Assembly (NCBI GenBank): GCA_022885665.1
Contig: JAGQDJ010000633.1
Location: 682,001 to 746,000, forward strand
Length of the DNA stretch: 64,000 nt
DNA from: Triops longicaudatus
Lineage: Eukaryota; Arthropoda; Branchiopoda; Notostraca; Triopsidae
Direction of reading: 5' to 3'
In this document: in pieces, positions 46,301 to 60,000 of the stretch
Layout of the letters: the number at the start of each line of letters is the position of its first letter
How positions within the stretch are numbered: position 1 is the first letter of the stretch
Made by a program: the position numbers and the translations under genes
The notes under the pieces: model-generated
What the model was told of the DNA's origin: nothing
Seen by the model: only the letters and a program-made list of their open reading frames with translations
Database searches by the model: none

Positions 46301-49214
46301 TGATTTCCTAATGAACTTTCATGCGTTCAACGAGTTTCCTCCGTTTCACTTACGTACAGAAAAAAAGTTTACAACTAAACTAGACTTTGTTGTAACTTAG
46401 TATACAATTAGAAGTAATGATTCGATGCTACTTATTGTCAGAAAATAGGTCTGGGATTTTTAATTAACATAAAAGAATCTTACGAACGTACTGCATTTGG
46501 AAGGGCATGACGAAAAGGACTGGAATCTTTTCTGAAGTCACCACCCCCTAAACCTGTCCCGAATTTTAGCTTTATCCCAATAGGTTGCCAGGCCCCCGCT
46601 TGGTCTCCGGAGCTCCGCCTTTGTCTCTATAGCGGCCTTGCTGCTAGCCTGTGGTCTTACTCCGACAGTTCTCAGCGCGGTTGAATTGTCTGTCTAGAAA
46701 TTACGAATGATCCTAATGAAAATAACGTGGTAAACGTAAAATGCCACACAAGGCTGTTATACTATTTTCCCTGTTCTCCGCTAGTTAAAACTTAGAACTA
46801 ACGAATAGATTAAGGTGAAGATTGTATATTCCCTAAGTGGTGTTCGGCTGCCCTACGGAAACTAACTTTTGAAAGTACACTAATAGTCCAAATTATGCTA
46901 ACTGTGATTTATTTGGCTGACTTACTTACCTTGCTTTTCTTGCTTAATATATGTTAAAAAAAGGTATTTAAAAATGAAGAGACAACGTTCAGCACATGGA
47001 CCAGTTAACTACAATCCGAAAGAGAGTAGACAGTCTACTATTCACATTAAGGAAAATAGAGATTCTGTGTAGTTTCCATTAACTGAGCAGTATACTTACA
47101 AATCGTCTAGTTTTCTATTTTGACCATAATGTGGAAGAGTTTTATTACCGCTTAAGCTCAAATTCACTTTATTTAATTAAAAGAATCCTGTTTGACGTAC
47201 ATGAAAAACAACTAATATTCGTGGATGACTTACGAGCCTTAAGTTTACTCATTTCTAAGAGACTGCTTCATTTTTAACTATTAAAAATTTAGCAACATTA
47301 CTATTGTTAACTTCGCTTTTAGGAACACATTTCACTTCTCTTATTTTCAATTCTGTCACACCGTCGTAAATAACAGTTTCGGCGTGTCTGAAAGTGGAAA
47401 CTGTTTTGTCAGTTCAAGTGTTAAATAACGCACAAAATAAACAATAATTTCAATATTAGCCGGCGTGAGCATATTGCGTTTTCTTTGTTCTACGTAACTT
47501 TTCAAAATATCATTCCGTGTTGACGTTAATATTTATACTGAAACCTAAAAAAGTTTGAACAGCACATTTAGAAGGATAACTAATAAGGAACGATAAGAAA
47601 GAACTCTAGAAACTTGGGCCAACTTGTGGTGCGGTATCAGCCGAATAATCATTGTTGGGCAGCTTCTTTTTATTTAAAGTCGTTTTCAACATCTACGCAA
47701 ATCCCACTTTTCCTTGTGAGTTTCTATCCCAAAGATAGGGTATATTAGATTTCTAAGAAAAATTCAATGATAACCGTGATTATTTTGCAAGTGTGACCGC
47801 AGCCTTATGTACTGATTGGCTCGCTGAGTTCGAAGAGATAAACGGAATGTTAAGAAGGAATGGTAAGTTCGTGACACACCTGAATTCCACAATCAAAAAG
47901 AAGGTGTGATGAGTCTAAAAACACGTAACAAAGATCCAAAATGGCGCTTTTTTCGTCATACGTATGAAGTATACCTTATTCTATGCGTCACGTGTCATTT
48001 GAGCCAATCACGAAGTTTGCAAGATGAAAAAGATCTTGCAAGTCAATAACGATTCTCTTGCAAGCTACTCAAATTCTACATCTCTAGAACGGCAATTCTC
48101 ATTGAAAGTTATAGCTTAGGCAGTCTACACACTAAACCCAACCTGCAACTGCTCATATTTATGTAATTGACTGCTTTGAAATATCGAGCTCGTAAGGTAT
48201 GACCATAACGAACTGTAATTATAAAGAGCCGCAAATAAAAACAAAAGAATAATACGACTTTTTCAGGCTACGACAAGAGTTAACCTTTGTGTCACAAAGA
48301 ACGGCTTAAATTACAGTCAGCAATGGCATGCGAAATTATCTTATGTCTTTGGTAGCGTTCAGTTATCCGTGAACATCCTCAGGAACAGGTCTTCCCCGAA
48401 ACGCAAGACGAGCTTAAAAGCCGGCGCGCGACTCTGCCAAGGTATCGATCGCTTGGCTTTGGACACAGGGAACAGCTCTTTTATGTGCATCCAGTGTGAT
48501 GCGGGGCTGGGTATACACGACATAAAGGGTTCCCTAGCCCCCCTACGCTCATCATGATGTATAGTCTACACACACTTGCTGTTTCCTTGCCTTCTCCAGC
48601 GGTAAGCCCATGGCAACCAAAGCAAATAAACGCCCTCCACGATGCTCAAAAAAGAGGAGTCTTATATCCGTACCTCTCTAGAGATCTATTTGTATATTTC
48701 TCCATTCTTAAACCTACTATTACGAGGTATTGAATATCACTCTATTTTATGAGTGCTTTCAAGAGCATTTTTGTGCCATTTCCTTTTTCTCTTTGGCTTT
48801 GTTTCGTAACCCAAGGATTGTTTTATATTTAGGAAACTGAAATCCATGACAGGTGGGGTTTAGGGTGGGGTTGGGAGGAGATAAGAGGAGGACGTAAAAC
48901 TGGAAGCCGCCCAAATTTCCTGGCTCGTTGCTATCGAAAGAGAACACCGTCCATTTCCCTTCCCGGATACATCCAAACTCATTAGTTATGCAAAGAAGGG
49001 TTCAGACGGCCACGTGACGTATATTACTTATATGTAGACTATTTAAATGCAGAATTATGAAACGGATGCACCCGATGGTTTCAGATGCTCGGATTCTGGA
49101 TTTTGAGCTGTGTGCGAAGGAGGTGGGCAGTTGCAAAAGTAAACTAGAACATGCCAGTTAGCGTCTGACTTTGAGCACCAACTTCAGACGTTGCTGAGCA
49201 TACCGAGGCACGCT

Positions 49215-49385
49215 TAACGCTTGGCGCAGCGGTAGCTTGAGAGCGAAGAAAGGCAAGCGAGCAGCAAGCCAAGGCCATTTGGCTCGATTAACTATGGAAA
49301 ACGGCAAGGAAGAAAGGAGAGGACTGGCGAGAAAGATGGTGAGACGGAGACGGAAAACAAGTGGTCTTGGAAAGGATGGTTAAGA
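49215..49385. promoter_or_regulatory. GA-rich block with a PHO-type GCCATTT core
   Basis: A purine-rich plus strand (AAGAAAGGAGAGGACTGG and similar) contains GCCATTT at 49274-49280, which is the core of the PHO/YY1 site. GAGA plus PHO cores are the usual content of fly Polycomb response elements. The setting between two PRC1 genes makes it a candidate only. Confidence 0.25.
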
Positions 49386-50999
49386 TTCATTCGCGAACGT
49401 GCTTGGTTCTTTTATATCAAATAAAAATACAAGAGCCGTTAAATGAAACCGGCCAAGTGCTACAGATTGGAAAAAATGTTTAATAAGAATTACAAACATG
49501 GGAGTCATTGCAATATGGCGTGTTTTAAGTAGGGCTTGTTAGGGTTAAACCTTAAAAACGACGCAGGATGTTCCTCAGGTTACTTTTGAATACAGAAATC
49601 CAATATCGGAAGGAGCTCGTAACTTGTAAAAGAAGATAACTAATTGTTATTGTAGAATATTTCCTCCGTGAAACTTGAGCAAATCTTACTACGAACCTTA
49701 TACCACAGGTCTTTTTTCGTTTACTCGTTCAGTCTGCCGGACAGAATGAAATGTTCAACTGAATTATTTGAGTTTAAATGGTATTGAAAAAAAAGAATTG
49801 AAAGAACCGACAGAACGCTGTAGCGTTGTAAGGTATTGTCATACGAAAAAGACAACTCGTCTCGTGAAAACCCACGAAGGTGTGAGTCTCCTGGGGCATG
49901 CTTACCTGCGTCAGTCGGTGAAAGGACTTACCCAATGAATTCAAAGTCTCGTTAGAAAATGGCCAAGGAATTTACAAGCTTACCCAAAATGATTCGCATT
50001 CATTGGATAGGCCATTTTCTTAGGACAAGAACATTTAATTAGCTTATATAAGCTTTCTTGATGCAGTTCTCTAGTTTTGTGACTAAAATTGAGAGACATC
50101 TGAATAATCACATCAGATTTCAGCCTAGTTTGAGCTTTTGGACACCACTCAAAAAATTACGTGACAAGTACACATTCGTGAGAAAAGAAAAAGAAACAAT
50201 GATGTGAATGTGAAATAGTCCGGACTTCATACGAAACCAGAGACTGATCCAGTTTCGGGATTTTCAGCACTCAGGCATTCAGACGTTATAGAAATTCCGC
50301 CACATGTTACAGTGTAACTTTGCAATGAGCTATGTTTAAGGAAGTATTGTCAACAAATCTCTTCTTTCTGACATGTAAGTTTGGAAGGGTTGACGGCGAA
50401 CCATACGCCATTTCAGGGCTGTGCATCGACGACAATCTACTTACCCATCTTTACTTTCATTTCCGGATGAGTCGCCCAAGAAAGAATAATGATAAACAGC
50501 TTTTTTTTCTTCGTGGGTGCTTTATTAAAGTTATCGACTTGAAACTACGCAGGGCAAAGAATACTCGTAACATATCAGTATTTTCTGTACAATCTCAACC
50601 TTCGTCGGTGAAACATCGTCCTGGAAAGAGTTACACGTTCACCTTTTCTAGCTAAGCATTCATTTCTAGTTTTTCACGTCTATTTGGCTTCATAGGAGAC
50701 TTGTACTAATATTTAACTAATATTTGATATTCTCATTGTTTCTACCAAGTGTGACCCTCACATCAGCCGTCACACGGACCTAGTTCTTCACACCCACCTT
50801 TTCATAGCCTTTCCAAAAATGGCAACCTGCCAGGCTTGTATTGTTCAATAGTTTGTTATAATGAAGAATGGTTGGCCCATGATTATTATTATTTTTCCAA
50901 CAGCGAAGCGACACTTTTAATTTCGACAAGAAATATCACGGAAAACCCAGTTTGGACTCATTTTTGCGGATGCCAAAGTCACAAAAGAATTGTGTTTTA

Positions 51000-51148
51000 A
51001 GGAAATCTATTGGAAAAAGAAACATTTTTGGTATACCCGAATTTAATCATACCGGACTCTTGGTGTTTATTTAGCTCGAGACTGTAAAATCCGTCTTCTA
51101 TAGCTCACAGTTCGTTTTGAAAGGGTTTGCAATAACGAGATTCCACTG
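51000..51148. mobile_element. Worn pogo-like MITE copy
   Basis: The right end, AATAACGAGATTCCACTG followed by TA, fits the family, as does CAGTTCGTTTTGAAAGGGTT just inside. The left end is not recognisable, so the left border is approximate. Confidence 0.5.
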
Positions 51149-51814
51149 TAGTTATGTCGTTTATCAGTCGATTTTAGTTATCAGTCGATTTCATTTGTGC
51201 TAAAATTTACCCGACCGTGCGATTTTCAGAAATATCGACCCTAATTAACGAAGCGCAAATGTAGTCCTCAGCTCTGTTGACTTTATTTGTAAGTCACGCA
51301 CGAATTCTTGCATTGAAATCGGTTGAATAAACAGAAAAGATGCCTGATCTCGTAAACGATCGAATCGAATCTAGGAAGTAGTTAAGAACTTTTATAGTTT
51401 TACTCCCTCACTTTCTATGTCACGAACAAATGTAATTACTTACTTTGAATCTTAGGTTGAAGTGAAGGTCCGACAACTGTTTACATTGTGCATTTGTAAA
51501 GCGAGAAGTTTGTAGGCAATTATTGGTATTGTGACTACAGCAAAATGGTTATTGCGATTAAATGCCTAAACACATTAAAGTGAAGCAATTCTACCAATTC
51601 GTGTACACAACTAAAACCCATAAATACCACCTATTCGTTGAAATACGTCATTTTAATTCAACCCATTTATAAAGTTCTCGAAATGCGTAATATGCAGAAA
51701 GTTCCGAGTATATAATAGTTATTCACTATAAGAGAAGGGTTTCACTATAAGTGTGAGCTATGACACGAATAGAAAGCTAAATTGTCTTACATTAGTTAAA
51801 ATGCACCTGTACGT

Positions 51815-51900
51815 GGAGTAAAATCGAGTTATAACGAAACTCGCAGGAATATCAAAATCTGTTCGGTATATCCGAAGTTCGTTTTATCAGACTATTTTAT
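51815..51900. mobile_element. Truncated pogo-like MITE remnant
   Basis: AATCGAGTTATAACGAAACT at the left and TATATCCGAAGTTCGTTTTA inside match other copies of the family. The rest is missing or diverged. Confidence 0.4.
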
Positions 51901-52834
51901 CCGTATAAGTATGCAACCCGAACCATTCTATCCCTTTAGTGCAACCGGTAGTTCTTTACAAAAGTGACAATTATATCGATGAATACTCTACAGCTTTCAT
52001 GAAAGCAAAATTCTTTTCATTTTTCGTGTTTCTAGTGCAGAACGGAAATGGTTGCTAATAAGTGCTAGCTTACCAGTGAGCTTTTCTTTCCGTAAGCCTT
52101 TTAGCACGTGGTTAATATGTTGAGTCAATAACCCACAAACTAAAACCCATAAATCCCTATTACTTCCCCTTTAGGTATCTCAGCATGACTGACACTTTAC
52201 GACCGAAAGGCAGAATTTTGATCTACGCTTCTAAAAAAAAAAAAAAAAAAAACTGATGTAAACATAAATTATCAGAGGTCTTTTTGCCCTCCTTATGGCT
52301 AAGACTTCACTTATCTAGAGCTTTTGTCATCTCTCTCCCTAATTAACCGAGCCCCCGAAACTCACCAAAAGCGAAAACCCAGACTGTCACGTAGCCCCGC
52401 CTGTTTCTAAAAACTACGGATGGGAGTTGGCTATTCACAATTCTTTGTGGGCAACCTCTGCTTTCCTCTACAACTTTTCGCAACAACGCTTTCATTCTTT
52501 TACCCTTTTTTCCGTGCTCGCTCTTTTAGTTGTATGACGAGTTTTACTGCTTATTTAAATAATTGTTTATCATGCCCGGCAGGATTATATTACTGATAAC
52601 TCCACCGGAATGCTCTCTGGCATCTCTTATTGGCTTTGCTAAGTAATTTAGAGATCGTTAAGCGGAGTAAAGATAATAATATTTGTTTAAATTGTCGTAT
52701 AGCTAATAAGAGCTATATACTTGCATATATACGTAAATTCAGGTTAAACCTTTCCAGAGCGTGTGATGTAGGAGATGGTTGCCACGTTGTCTTTTCAGTT
52801 GAAAGCCAAAAAAAGAGGAGACAGCGGAAAGATG

Positions 52835-53010
52835 GGGAGAGATACAACGAGGCATTGGGGACTTAAGCACGTGGGGCTTCGGGTGTTCTGATGGGATGGA
52901 GGACGTCCAGATAAAAAAGAGAAGAGAGAAGGAAGGAAGGAATGACGAGTGCAACGCGCAGGATTAAGAGAAAGGAAAGAGAGGCAAAGGAGAGAAGGGG
53001 AAACGCGTCC
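52835..53010. promoter_or_regulatory. GA-rich block
   Basis: A run of purine-rich sequence on the plus strand (GAGAAGAGAGAAGGAAGGAA and AAAGGAAAGAGAGGC). No coding motif is seen in the frames crossing it. Possibly a GAGA-factor target; otherwise simple sequence. Confidence 0.25.
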
Positions 53011-55870
53011 TTTTTCTTAGTTATTTTGAAGCACGGCGATGACGAACGAAAAGGTGATGAGAAAGGTCACGAGAACGATGCTTTTCCAACCTTTTTTTCT
53101 ACAGAAACTGGCAGACGGTACTTTTACGCGAATTCTGAAATCTGTCATCCAAAACATGGTGAAAAAAGTTCCTCTATGGCAGAGAGAAGAAAACGTTGGC
53201 TGTGGCTCAGGATTTTCTTGGGGAGAAAAACACGATCACGTACATGTAAAAACAACTGAACTCAACATATCGGGAACTTAACGTTGATTGGGGGTAATAC
53301 GGTATTAAAGGCCGAAATCTTGTGACGATCTCCTGGAAAGACAAAGAGGCTAAACCTGGGGAGTTCGCAGGGGAATGCAGTAAATTCGAACGCTTAATAC
53401 AAATGTTGAAATCGACAAGTTTGTCTTAAATCTGAAATTAAAGTATTGAAATCAAGTGAAACTAAGATTCGAAATGAAAAATGTATAGGTCAAGACCATT
53501 CAAATCCATTACGACTTTCCAATGTTAGTCATTCTAAAGGCAAGTCAACATATTTTTTTCTTCTTTTGTTACAGATTCATTCGAATGCAAAGAGGACAAC
53601 TGAGGCACCAAAAATTGAGCCAATTGCTTCCATTTTGAAGCATATTCCTCTACACAGCCTAGTACCATACCAACGTTTTAAAATATAAAGATAAACCTAT
53701 TTTCAAGCCCATTCAAGGTAAGCTTAACTATATCACGCCGCCTAAAGTTTGAACCAAATTCAGTTATATTGCCCTGAAAATAAACTTACTTCACCACGTA
53801 CTCTTACTCCTAACCCCAGCGGCTAAGGCTCTATTAATGTTCTGACAAGTCAGCACTTGTTGCAAAACAGAGATTAGACACTGTTTAATGGTCTTCAACC
53901 TTTTACCACGGACAGTGTTGGTATGAAGTCTAAAGTGTCCAAAAGTCGACAGACAAGGCGACAGTCACCCACTTTTTTCTCTCTTTATTGCACTATCGGT
54001 AGTGCCAACATCTATTGAGCACCTGTTTCGTTTACGTAAATTGATTAACCTCTCTAAACTACGTTGTTGGAAAGAACGAGAAAAAATAGCAACGTTGAAG
54101 GTTAAAAACTACTGGGGTTATTTTCTATCAAAAGAATGTTAACAACCATTAAACTCTAATTCCAGTTTGTCGTAAAATGATCTAAGCGGGTGCCTATGAA
54201 GCGGAAAATGCATGAAAACAGTCGAAAACAAATGTAATGAGCGTCGTCGTATACGGGAAAACTGTGTGTAGGGAAGTTGTTCAAGCACACCACTTTGGCT
54301 AAGGAAGTTGCATAATAAAAGAACCACGTAAGAATGAATGGCCCAATCGACACGCAGGCAAGAGTGTTTTGGATGATTTCGATTAATTGTTTGTCAGTTT
54401 CATACGATTATGCGCTTATAAGACTGAATTGAGAATCCGCGGTGATTATTTAGCTCCATAATTGTCAGTAGAGAAGGAATGCTGTGAGGGACTTTTTCAC
54501 CCAAACTTTTGAACACTTTACATGCGTATTCAGCTTTAGTTCTTGAGTAAAAGCTACTAATGACTTAACAATATATTTCACACCAAGACTTCATGTCACA
54601 ACCAAAGCCATTTGCATCTTCCTATGCAGCTAAGTATTCCAAGTTTTAGATCTGTCGTTGATTGTGAGGATTAAGCTTAGATAGGGTTTCTAAATCGACG
54701 CCTGAAATCGCCTATTTCTCAGCTTCACAACGCGCGCAACTGTGGAAAGATGTCTACCTACTTGCGTTTTGCCAAGTAACGTTTCTTTTTACAAAACTTG
54801 AAAAGTTTTGAGACGAACCACGTCGATTGTCCAACGTATCATCGTCTGCGGCATTCTTAAACGTAATGTTGCTTATATGCTTCATACGACGAATATCTAA
54901 GTGAATTGGTAACTGCCATTTTTGTAGAGATCTTGGAAACCACAACGGATGTGTATCACAGAATCTACACGCGGCTGTTGTATAATACAACAAGAAGGCT
55001 ATTAGGGTTTGGAACCACAATTTTTTTTACCAGGTTTTGCATAAAAACGGAAACGCCGGGACATTTGAAATGGTGGTTGCGATTGTTCATGGTTTCGTTA
55101 TATTAACATAAAAATTCAGGGGCGGAGTAAGCGCGAGACAACCTATCCCCTGATTAGGCCGTGAGCTTCGTTGCGAAATGGCTCGAATTAAGAGAAGAGA
55201 ATATCCATTGCAAATCAAACTGCTACCGTACCTTTAATTGGATATATGCCTTTCTTGGTAAATCCTCGAGTGACACAATTTAGGAGAGAATTAGACAGCA
55301 AATTATTCTGTGCGCAATTTCCACTTTTAATTGAAAACCCGGTTTTCACGCGTGAACATGAAGTTGCTAGGACATTGATACGTGTATTTCTAAAGAAGGT
55401 GAAGCGCAGAGTCTCGTTGAACTATAAAAAAGATGGAACTGCTGGTTGATTGCGTGCTGAAGTATTTTCTAATCCTATTAAGTCCTTAACTAACTTCCAA
55501 TTGTTAATGCCATTTTTTAATGGTGAAAAAGGTAGCCCAGATTCGTGCACATAATTGCATAAGTCTAAGTTTGAGCTATATCGGCGGAATTTGTAACAAC
55601 CAGTCAGACTTCTGCTCAAGTGACGAGAATCGCTTTAGATTATGCTTACACACTCACAGAAAAATATGTCCTAAGGTCTGATCAAATAGCCAAAACACTG
55701 TGTAAAAGCTTTCGGATATTAAGGTCCGTTCCGGTTCGAGTCATTTTTGTTATCTTTCTTGAAACAATATAACTTTTAATCAGTCCTATAAAATTTGTGT
55801 GCAGTTAGTACATTTAATTCATGGAGAAACACGTCGTTTCGATAAACTAGTATGTGGTAGCGAATCAAAA

Positions 55871-56022
55871 CGTTAGGGAAGGACTGAATTAAGATATCCC
55901 TAACGATTCAGACATCTTTTATAAAAAAAGTTGTCACAACCAGGCTTGATCAACTAAGCAGCAATATACACACTTCTCTTAAGTGTGTGTATTATTGCTA
56001 AGTTCAGCTTGATTCGTAACAA
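55871..56022. repeat. Two neighbouring hairpins, the second long and imperfect
   Basis: 55871-55879 pairs exactly with 55897-55905 (arm CGTTAGGGA). Then 55931-56022 forms an imperfect hairpin whose outer arms are TTGTCAC / GTAACAA and whose inner arms are GCAATATACACACTT / AAGTGTGTGTATTATTGC around a short loop. The size fits a MITE relic or a microRNA-like precursor. Confidence 0.5.
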
Positions 56023-56645
56023 TGAATAACCTTATTATAGACTGTTTCTACCTTTTTTTAAATGATTCTTTTGCTTTTTTCTTCAGTAAATAGCATTCGA
56101 ACCGTACACCATACTGCTTCTAACATTTTAGCCCGTTGGGCCGCTACATATGGAACCGTTGGAGCAGCTGGGTGAAACGTAAGGATTCAGTATTGCAAGA
56201 AAATCTAAGAACTCCTGATTTGTTTCAAAGATCCCCTCCTTAGAAGCCCGAAGATACTAAGTGCTGCAAAACGCATTTACGCATGTTTTCGTTGTCATTC
56301 TTGTACTGTTGAAGATAACGAAACGAAGTTTTCCCCCGGCTATTAGAATACGTATTGCAACTTACGCTGAAAGCCCCAATTTATTACTTTTTTACTTAAA
56401 TTTTTTCACCAACATTTTTTTATTTTTCACATTTTAATCGTTCTAGTCTTAAAACTTTACGTTATATGGATATTAAAAAAATACATTAGCAAAGACATTC
56501 TTTCGACTATGCAGTGCGCCAATGTCGTTTACAGACCTCTGTTAAGGGCAGAGATTTTTTTTGATCGTGTACTCAAACAGGAACAGTGGCAACAACGGCT
56601 TGGAGGTGTTGCTATTGAAGACAACGTGAACGTATTAATCTTGGT

Positions 56646-56803
56646 CAGTAGAGTCTGGTTATAATGAACCCAAAGGAAACAGGGAAGAACTCTTAAACAC
56701 ATCCAAAGTTCGTTACATTAAGGGTTTTCCTATTCATACATACCTCAGAACACTAATATCCCTCTGTCGTTATAGAAAGGGTTCGTTACAACGAGACTAC
56801 TTT
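56646..56803. mobile_element. Pogo-like MITE copy
   Basis: CAGTAGAGTCTGGTTATAAT at the left and GGTTCGTTACAACGAGACTA at the right are inverted ends, with GTTATAGAAAGGGTTCG inside as in the other copies. About 158 bp, no ORF, just past the 3' end of PCGF gene B. Confidence 0.65.
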
Positions 56804-56933
56804 ATTATAAATGCACGTACTTCTTTAGGGCACCATGCAAAGAAAAAGACTTTTCTTTTTGCGTTTTGTTCTCTGTATTGACAAAAGCACAATTCTCTTA
56901 GTAAAAAAGGAACAAACATTGGCAACTCACAAC

Positions 56934-56939
56934 TTTATT
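56934..56939 (-). terminator. PCGF gene B polyadenylation signal
   Basis: AATAAA on the minus strand, 67-72 nt past the stop codon at 57006-57008. Confidence 0.6.
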
Positions 56940-57005
56940 TTCGAAATATTCATTCACGGAAACAAAATGGCGTCCATCTACCCAAAACTCCCACCTTTCT
57001 ACTTT

Positions 57006-60000
57006 TCATGACGTTTCAGGTGTACCGGCCACTTTTGTGCGGTTCGGGGCTGCTGGAATTTTTATCACGGCGTTTTTCTTCGGATCCATTTTGGTAGCCA
57101 AACACGGCACAAACTTCTTTGAAAGTCCAGCTACGTTACTCGAATTCTCCGTCGTACCTTGCTCATCCGGCTTGCTCGTGTTCGGTCTTAGCGGCAAAGA
57201 CTTGAGCCCACCAGCCGAGACAGGCAATCCAAAGCGCGAAAACCAACTCTGAAGCAGGTCCAAATTCCCGTACTGTGCTGCTGTCGCAGCCCACGCCGAA
57301 GCAACCGTCTTCGGTGCGTCTTTCGCTGCAGTCGTTGAGGGCAGAACAGGCTTAGTGCTGTTATGGCTAGGTGGTGCCTTCATCGGCGAAGGAGCTTTAG
57401 AACCCGGTACTGGCGAAGCCGTACTCTTGGCACTACTCACCAGCTCTCGTGCTAAGCTCGGTGCTGCAACTGTAGAGGGTGGGCTACGTGGGTGGGAAAG
57501 GTCTAGCGCGCCTGTTTCAGACGACACTGTCGAACTGGATTCATCGATGATGAGTAGGTCAACATCTGAACCCTCTTGGTCCCCTGTCATACGGGTCTTG
57601 GTCGCTGTCGCGACGGGATGTGCTGCTGGTGGAGGTTTAGCTAAGGCGTTGGGGTCAGGAGTAGGAAGGTAGCGAGTTAAAGGTTTTAAGGCGGGTAACG
57701 GACCTGGGGGAGGTCGGAGATTAACATGAATCTGGGATAAGCCCAAGGCCGCGTCAATGAGGGTTTTGGGGCAAATTCCACTCCTGGTGGATGAAGGTTC
57801 ACCCCGGTGTGGAAAACGGACTCCAACTCCGTCAGTCCCTGCAAGAACGGTACTTGCGTTTTTGTTAGCCACACTGGATGCAAACAAAGCAGCCGCTCGA
57901 CTGTAGTCAGACATCTTGATAAAGTTGAAAGGGTTGGATCTCCCGGAAGTAGTAGCCGGAGAAGCGGTGGGTTTCGGTAACGGAGGTCGAGTATAGCTGG
58001 CCGGGTTGGACCGACGACTGCTAGTGTTTTTAGAGGGAGTTGTACGTAAAGGTTTCGGGAGAAGTTTCTTAGGGACGGCTGTAATTGTCACTTGGTTGTT
58101 TAGAAAATGCGCGGGATGCGTAACTGAGGCCGGAAAGCTGGTTGACGTGGGGCACTCTACTGGAGAGTTTTGTATCACAAAAGACTTGTTCATCCGGTCT
58201 AGCGACACAGACGACATGACAGGACAGACGGAGAAGTTTTGGGCATTTAAGCTGGTGGTCACGAGGGTAGCGGAAGAAGAGGGCGCTGGAACTGGGGCGT
58301 CTGTCGTGGGAGACACAAGGGGTGGGCGTTGTACGGGCTTCAAATCCAGCAGTTTGGTGAAATCTTCTTTAGTAACAGTATCGTTGGGACTCAAGGACAA
58401 ATAGCTCAAACTGCTGTCATCTGTTGACGTTTTCTTGGGCGTGTTTTCATTCTCTTTCTTCTTACGGACAACAACCGAGTCATCCCTCGTGCCGTTTTTA
58501 AGCACGCGTTTTCTGGGCTTGCGATGGCTAGGGGAAATTTTCGGTTTCTTGGCTACGCTGGCTTTGTCAGGCTGCAGGCCCGTGCAGAGGCCACTCGCCC
58601 GGCTTGACTTCGCGCTCGACTGGCTACCGGTGGTTTGCTGGGGAGTTGTTTTCCTGCGCTTGGCATTGGGTGGACTGTCGCTTAGTTCGAAGTTAAAGGT
58701 CAAAGGTTCTTGGTTTAAGCTGATTAAACCTGGAACGGGGCGACTGGACTTTGGTTTAGGATTCAAATCTTTTTCTGGAGAGGAAGTAGTTTCCATGGCC
58801 TCGACCGAAGATTTTCGAAGGTTTTCAGGGCGAGGAGGTTGTGTAACAGGGGTAACAGAGGAAGTATCGCCCTCCCTCGTGGGAGAAGCACTGAATTTTG
58901 GTTCATCTTTAAGATGAACGTCAGGAACAACTCGTGACCGTGCTTGTGCTTCAATAATGTGTTTGCCGTGAGATTTCCTACGGACACCGATTTGTTTCTT
59001 TCGGCTCTTTTTTCGACGTTTGCGCTTGTTGCCTCCCGAAATTTCTGGGGAGGCGTGCGGAGAGTGTTTGCCACATTGATGGTTAGTACTGTCTCCAGGT
59101 ACTCTACCTGGTGGCAACTCTTTTTTGACTTCTGGGAGACCAAAGTCGCTAACAGGACATGCAGAGACTTTGCGTTTTTGGACGAATGGCTTAGAGGTTT
59201 CTGAAGTTTCTGCTTTTACGGGAGGTAGTGCTACCGTTGCGGGAAGTACGGGAAGGTTAGGGGGCGGGGCTGGAGGTAACGCGTTAGTTAATTCGGTTGA
59301 CACGGGACTGAAATGGTACCGTAACCGCAGAGGTTCCATCTAGATGATTAAAATGTTCTCATTGATATGTGCGGTATGTTTTTCTTCTTTCGTTTTCAGG
59401 GAGACAAAATTTTATGCGATGAAAGACCGTGCAAAATTTTGGTCATGCAAGAGCAAACAAGAAAAAAGAGACGTACCTGTTTCCACGCGAAAATGTAGGC
59501 CACGTCAGATAAACGGTACTCCGGACATAATTTGGCACGGCCGTAAAAGAAGTCCACCTTGGATTTTATTGTGGGATTTAATTCAGTGAAAAAAAAAAAA
59601 AAAAAAAAAAAAACGAAGTATGAGTAGAACTTACATTGTAATTGTCGCCGACTTGGTACTTTCGCCGCAAGAGTTTTTCCAACAAACGGATCGTTACTGC
59701 CGCTGGGCACTTAAAATAGCGAATTCCGTGGTGAAACTACGGAAGCAAGTTTTAATCAGTACAATTATACAGTTTACTGAACGGTGTAAAACCTTTTTAC
59801 AGGTACAAAACGAAAAAAAATAGCGATGCGTGTCATTCTTAAAAATGAAAGTTATTTCTTAATTATTTAAGTTAGCAACTTACCTCGTTAGTCTCCTGTG
59901 TAACTACTCCGGGTTTCCAGGGTTCTTTCTCGAACGGAAACCTACAATCAAGCTTGTCGTTACTATCGCAATGTGAAGCAATTCATTGCCATATCATAAG

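Larger units (their letters stand above)
39201..56930. other. About 18 kb spacer between the two PCGF genes, no coding gene recognised
   Basis: Only short frames without known domains occur. The region holds several pogo-like MITE copies, GA-rich blocks, GC-rich patches (about 42600-44050 and 46540-46690), a 20-bp A run (52233-52252) and an imperfect long hairpin (55931-56022), listed separately. In Drosophila the comparable Psc-Su(z)2 interval is regulatory; here that is inference only. Confidence 0.5.

Noticed and set aside
57355..58917. Plus-strand frames opposite the PCGF gene B tail (105, 132 and 160 codons)
   Set aside because: Same cause: antisense to the large coding exon, low-complexity composition, no motif.
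59337..59339. ATG at 59339 as the start of a 777-aa protein
   Set aside because: It follows a clean acceptor and continues the RAWUL domain from the exon at 59557-59477, so it is an internal methionine.
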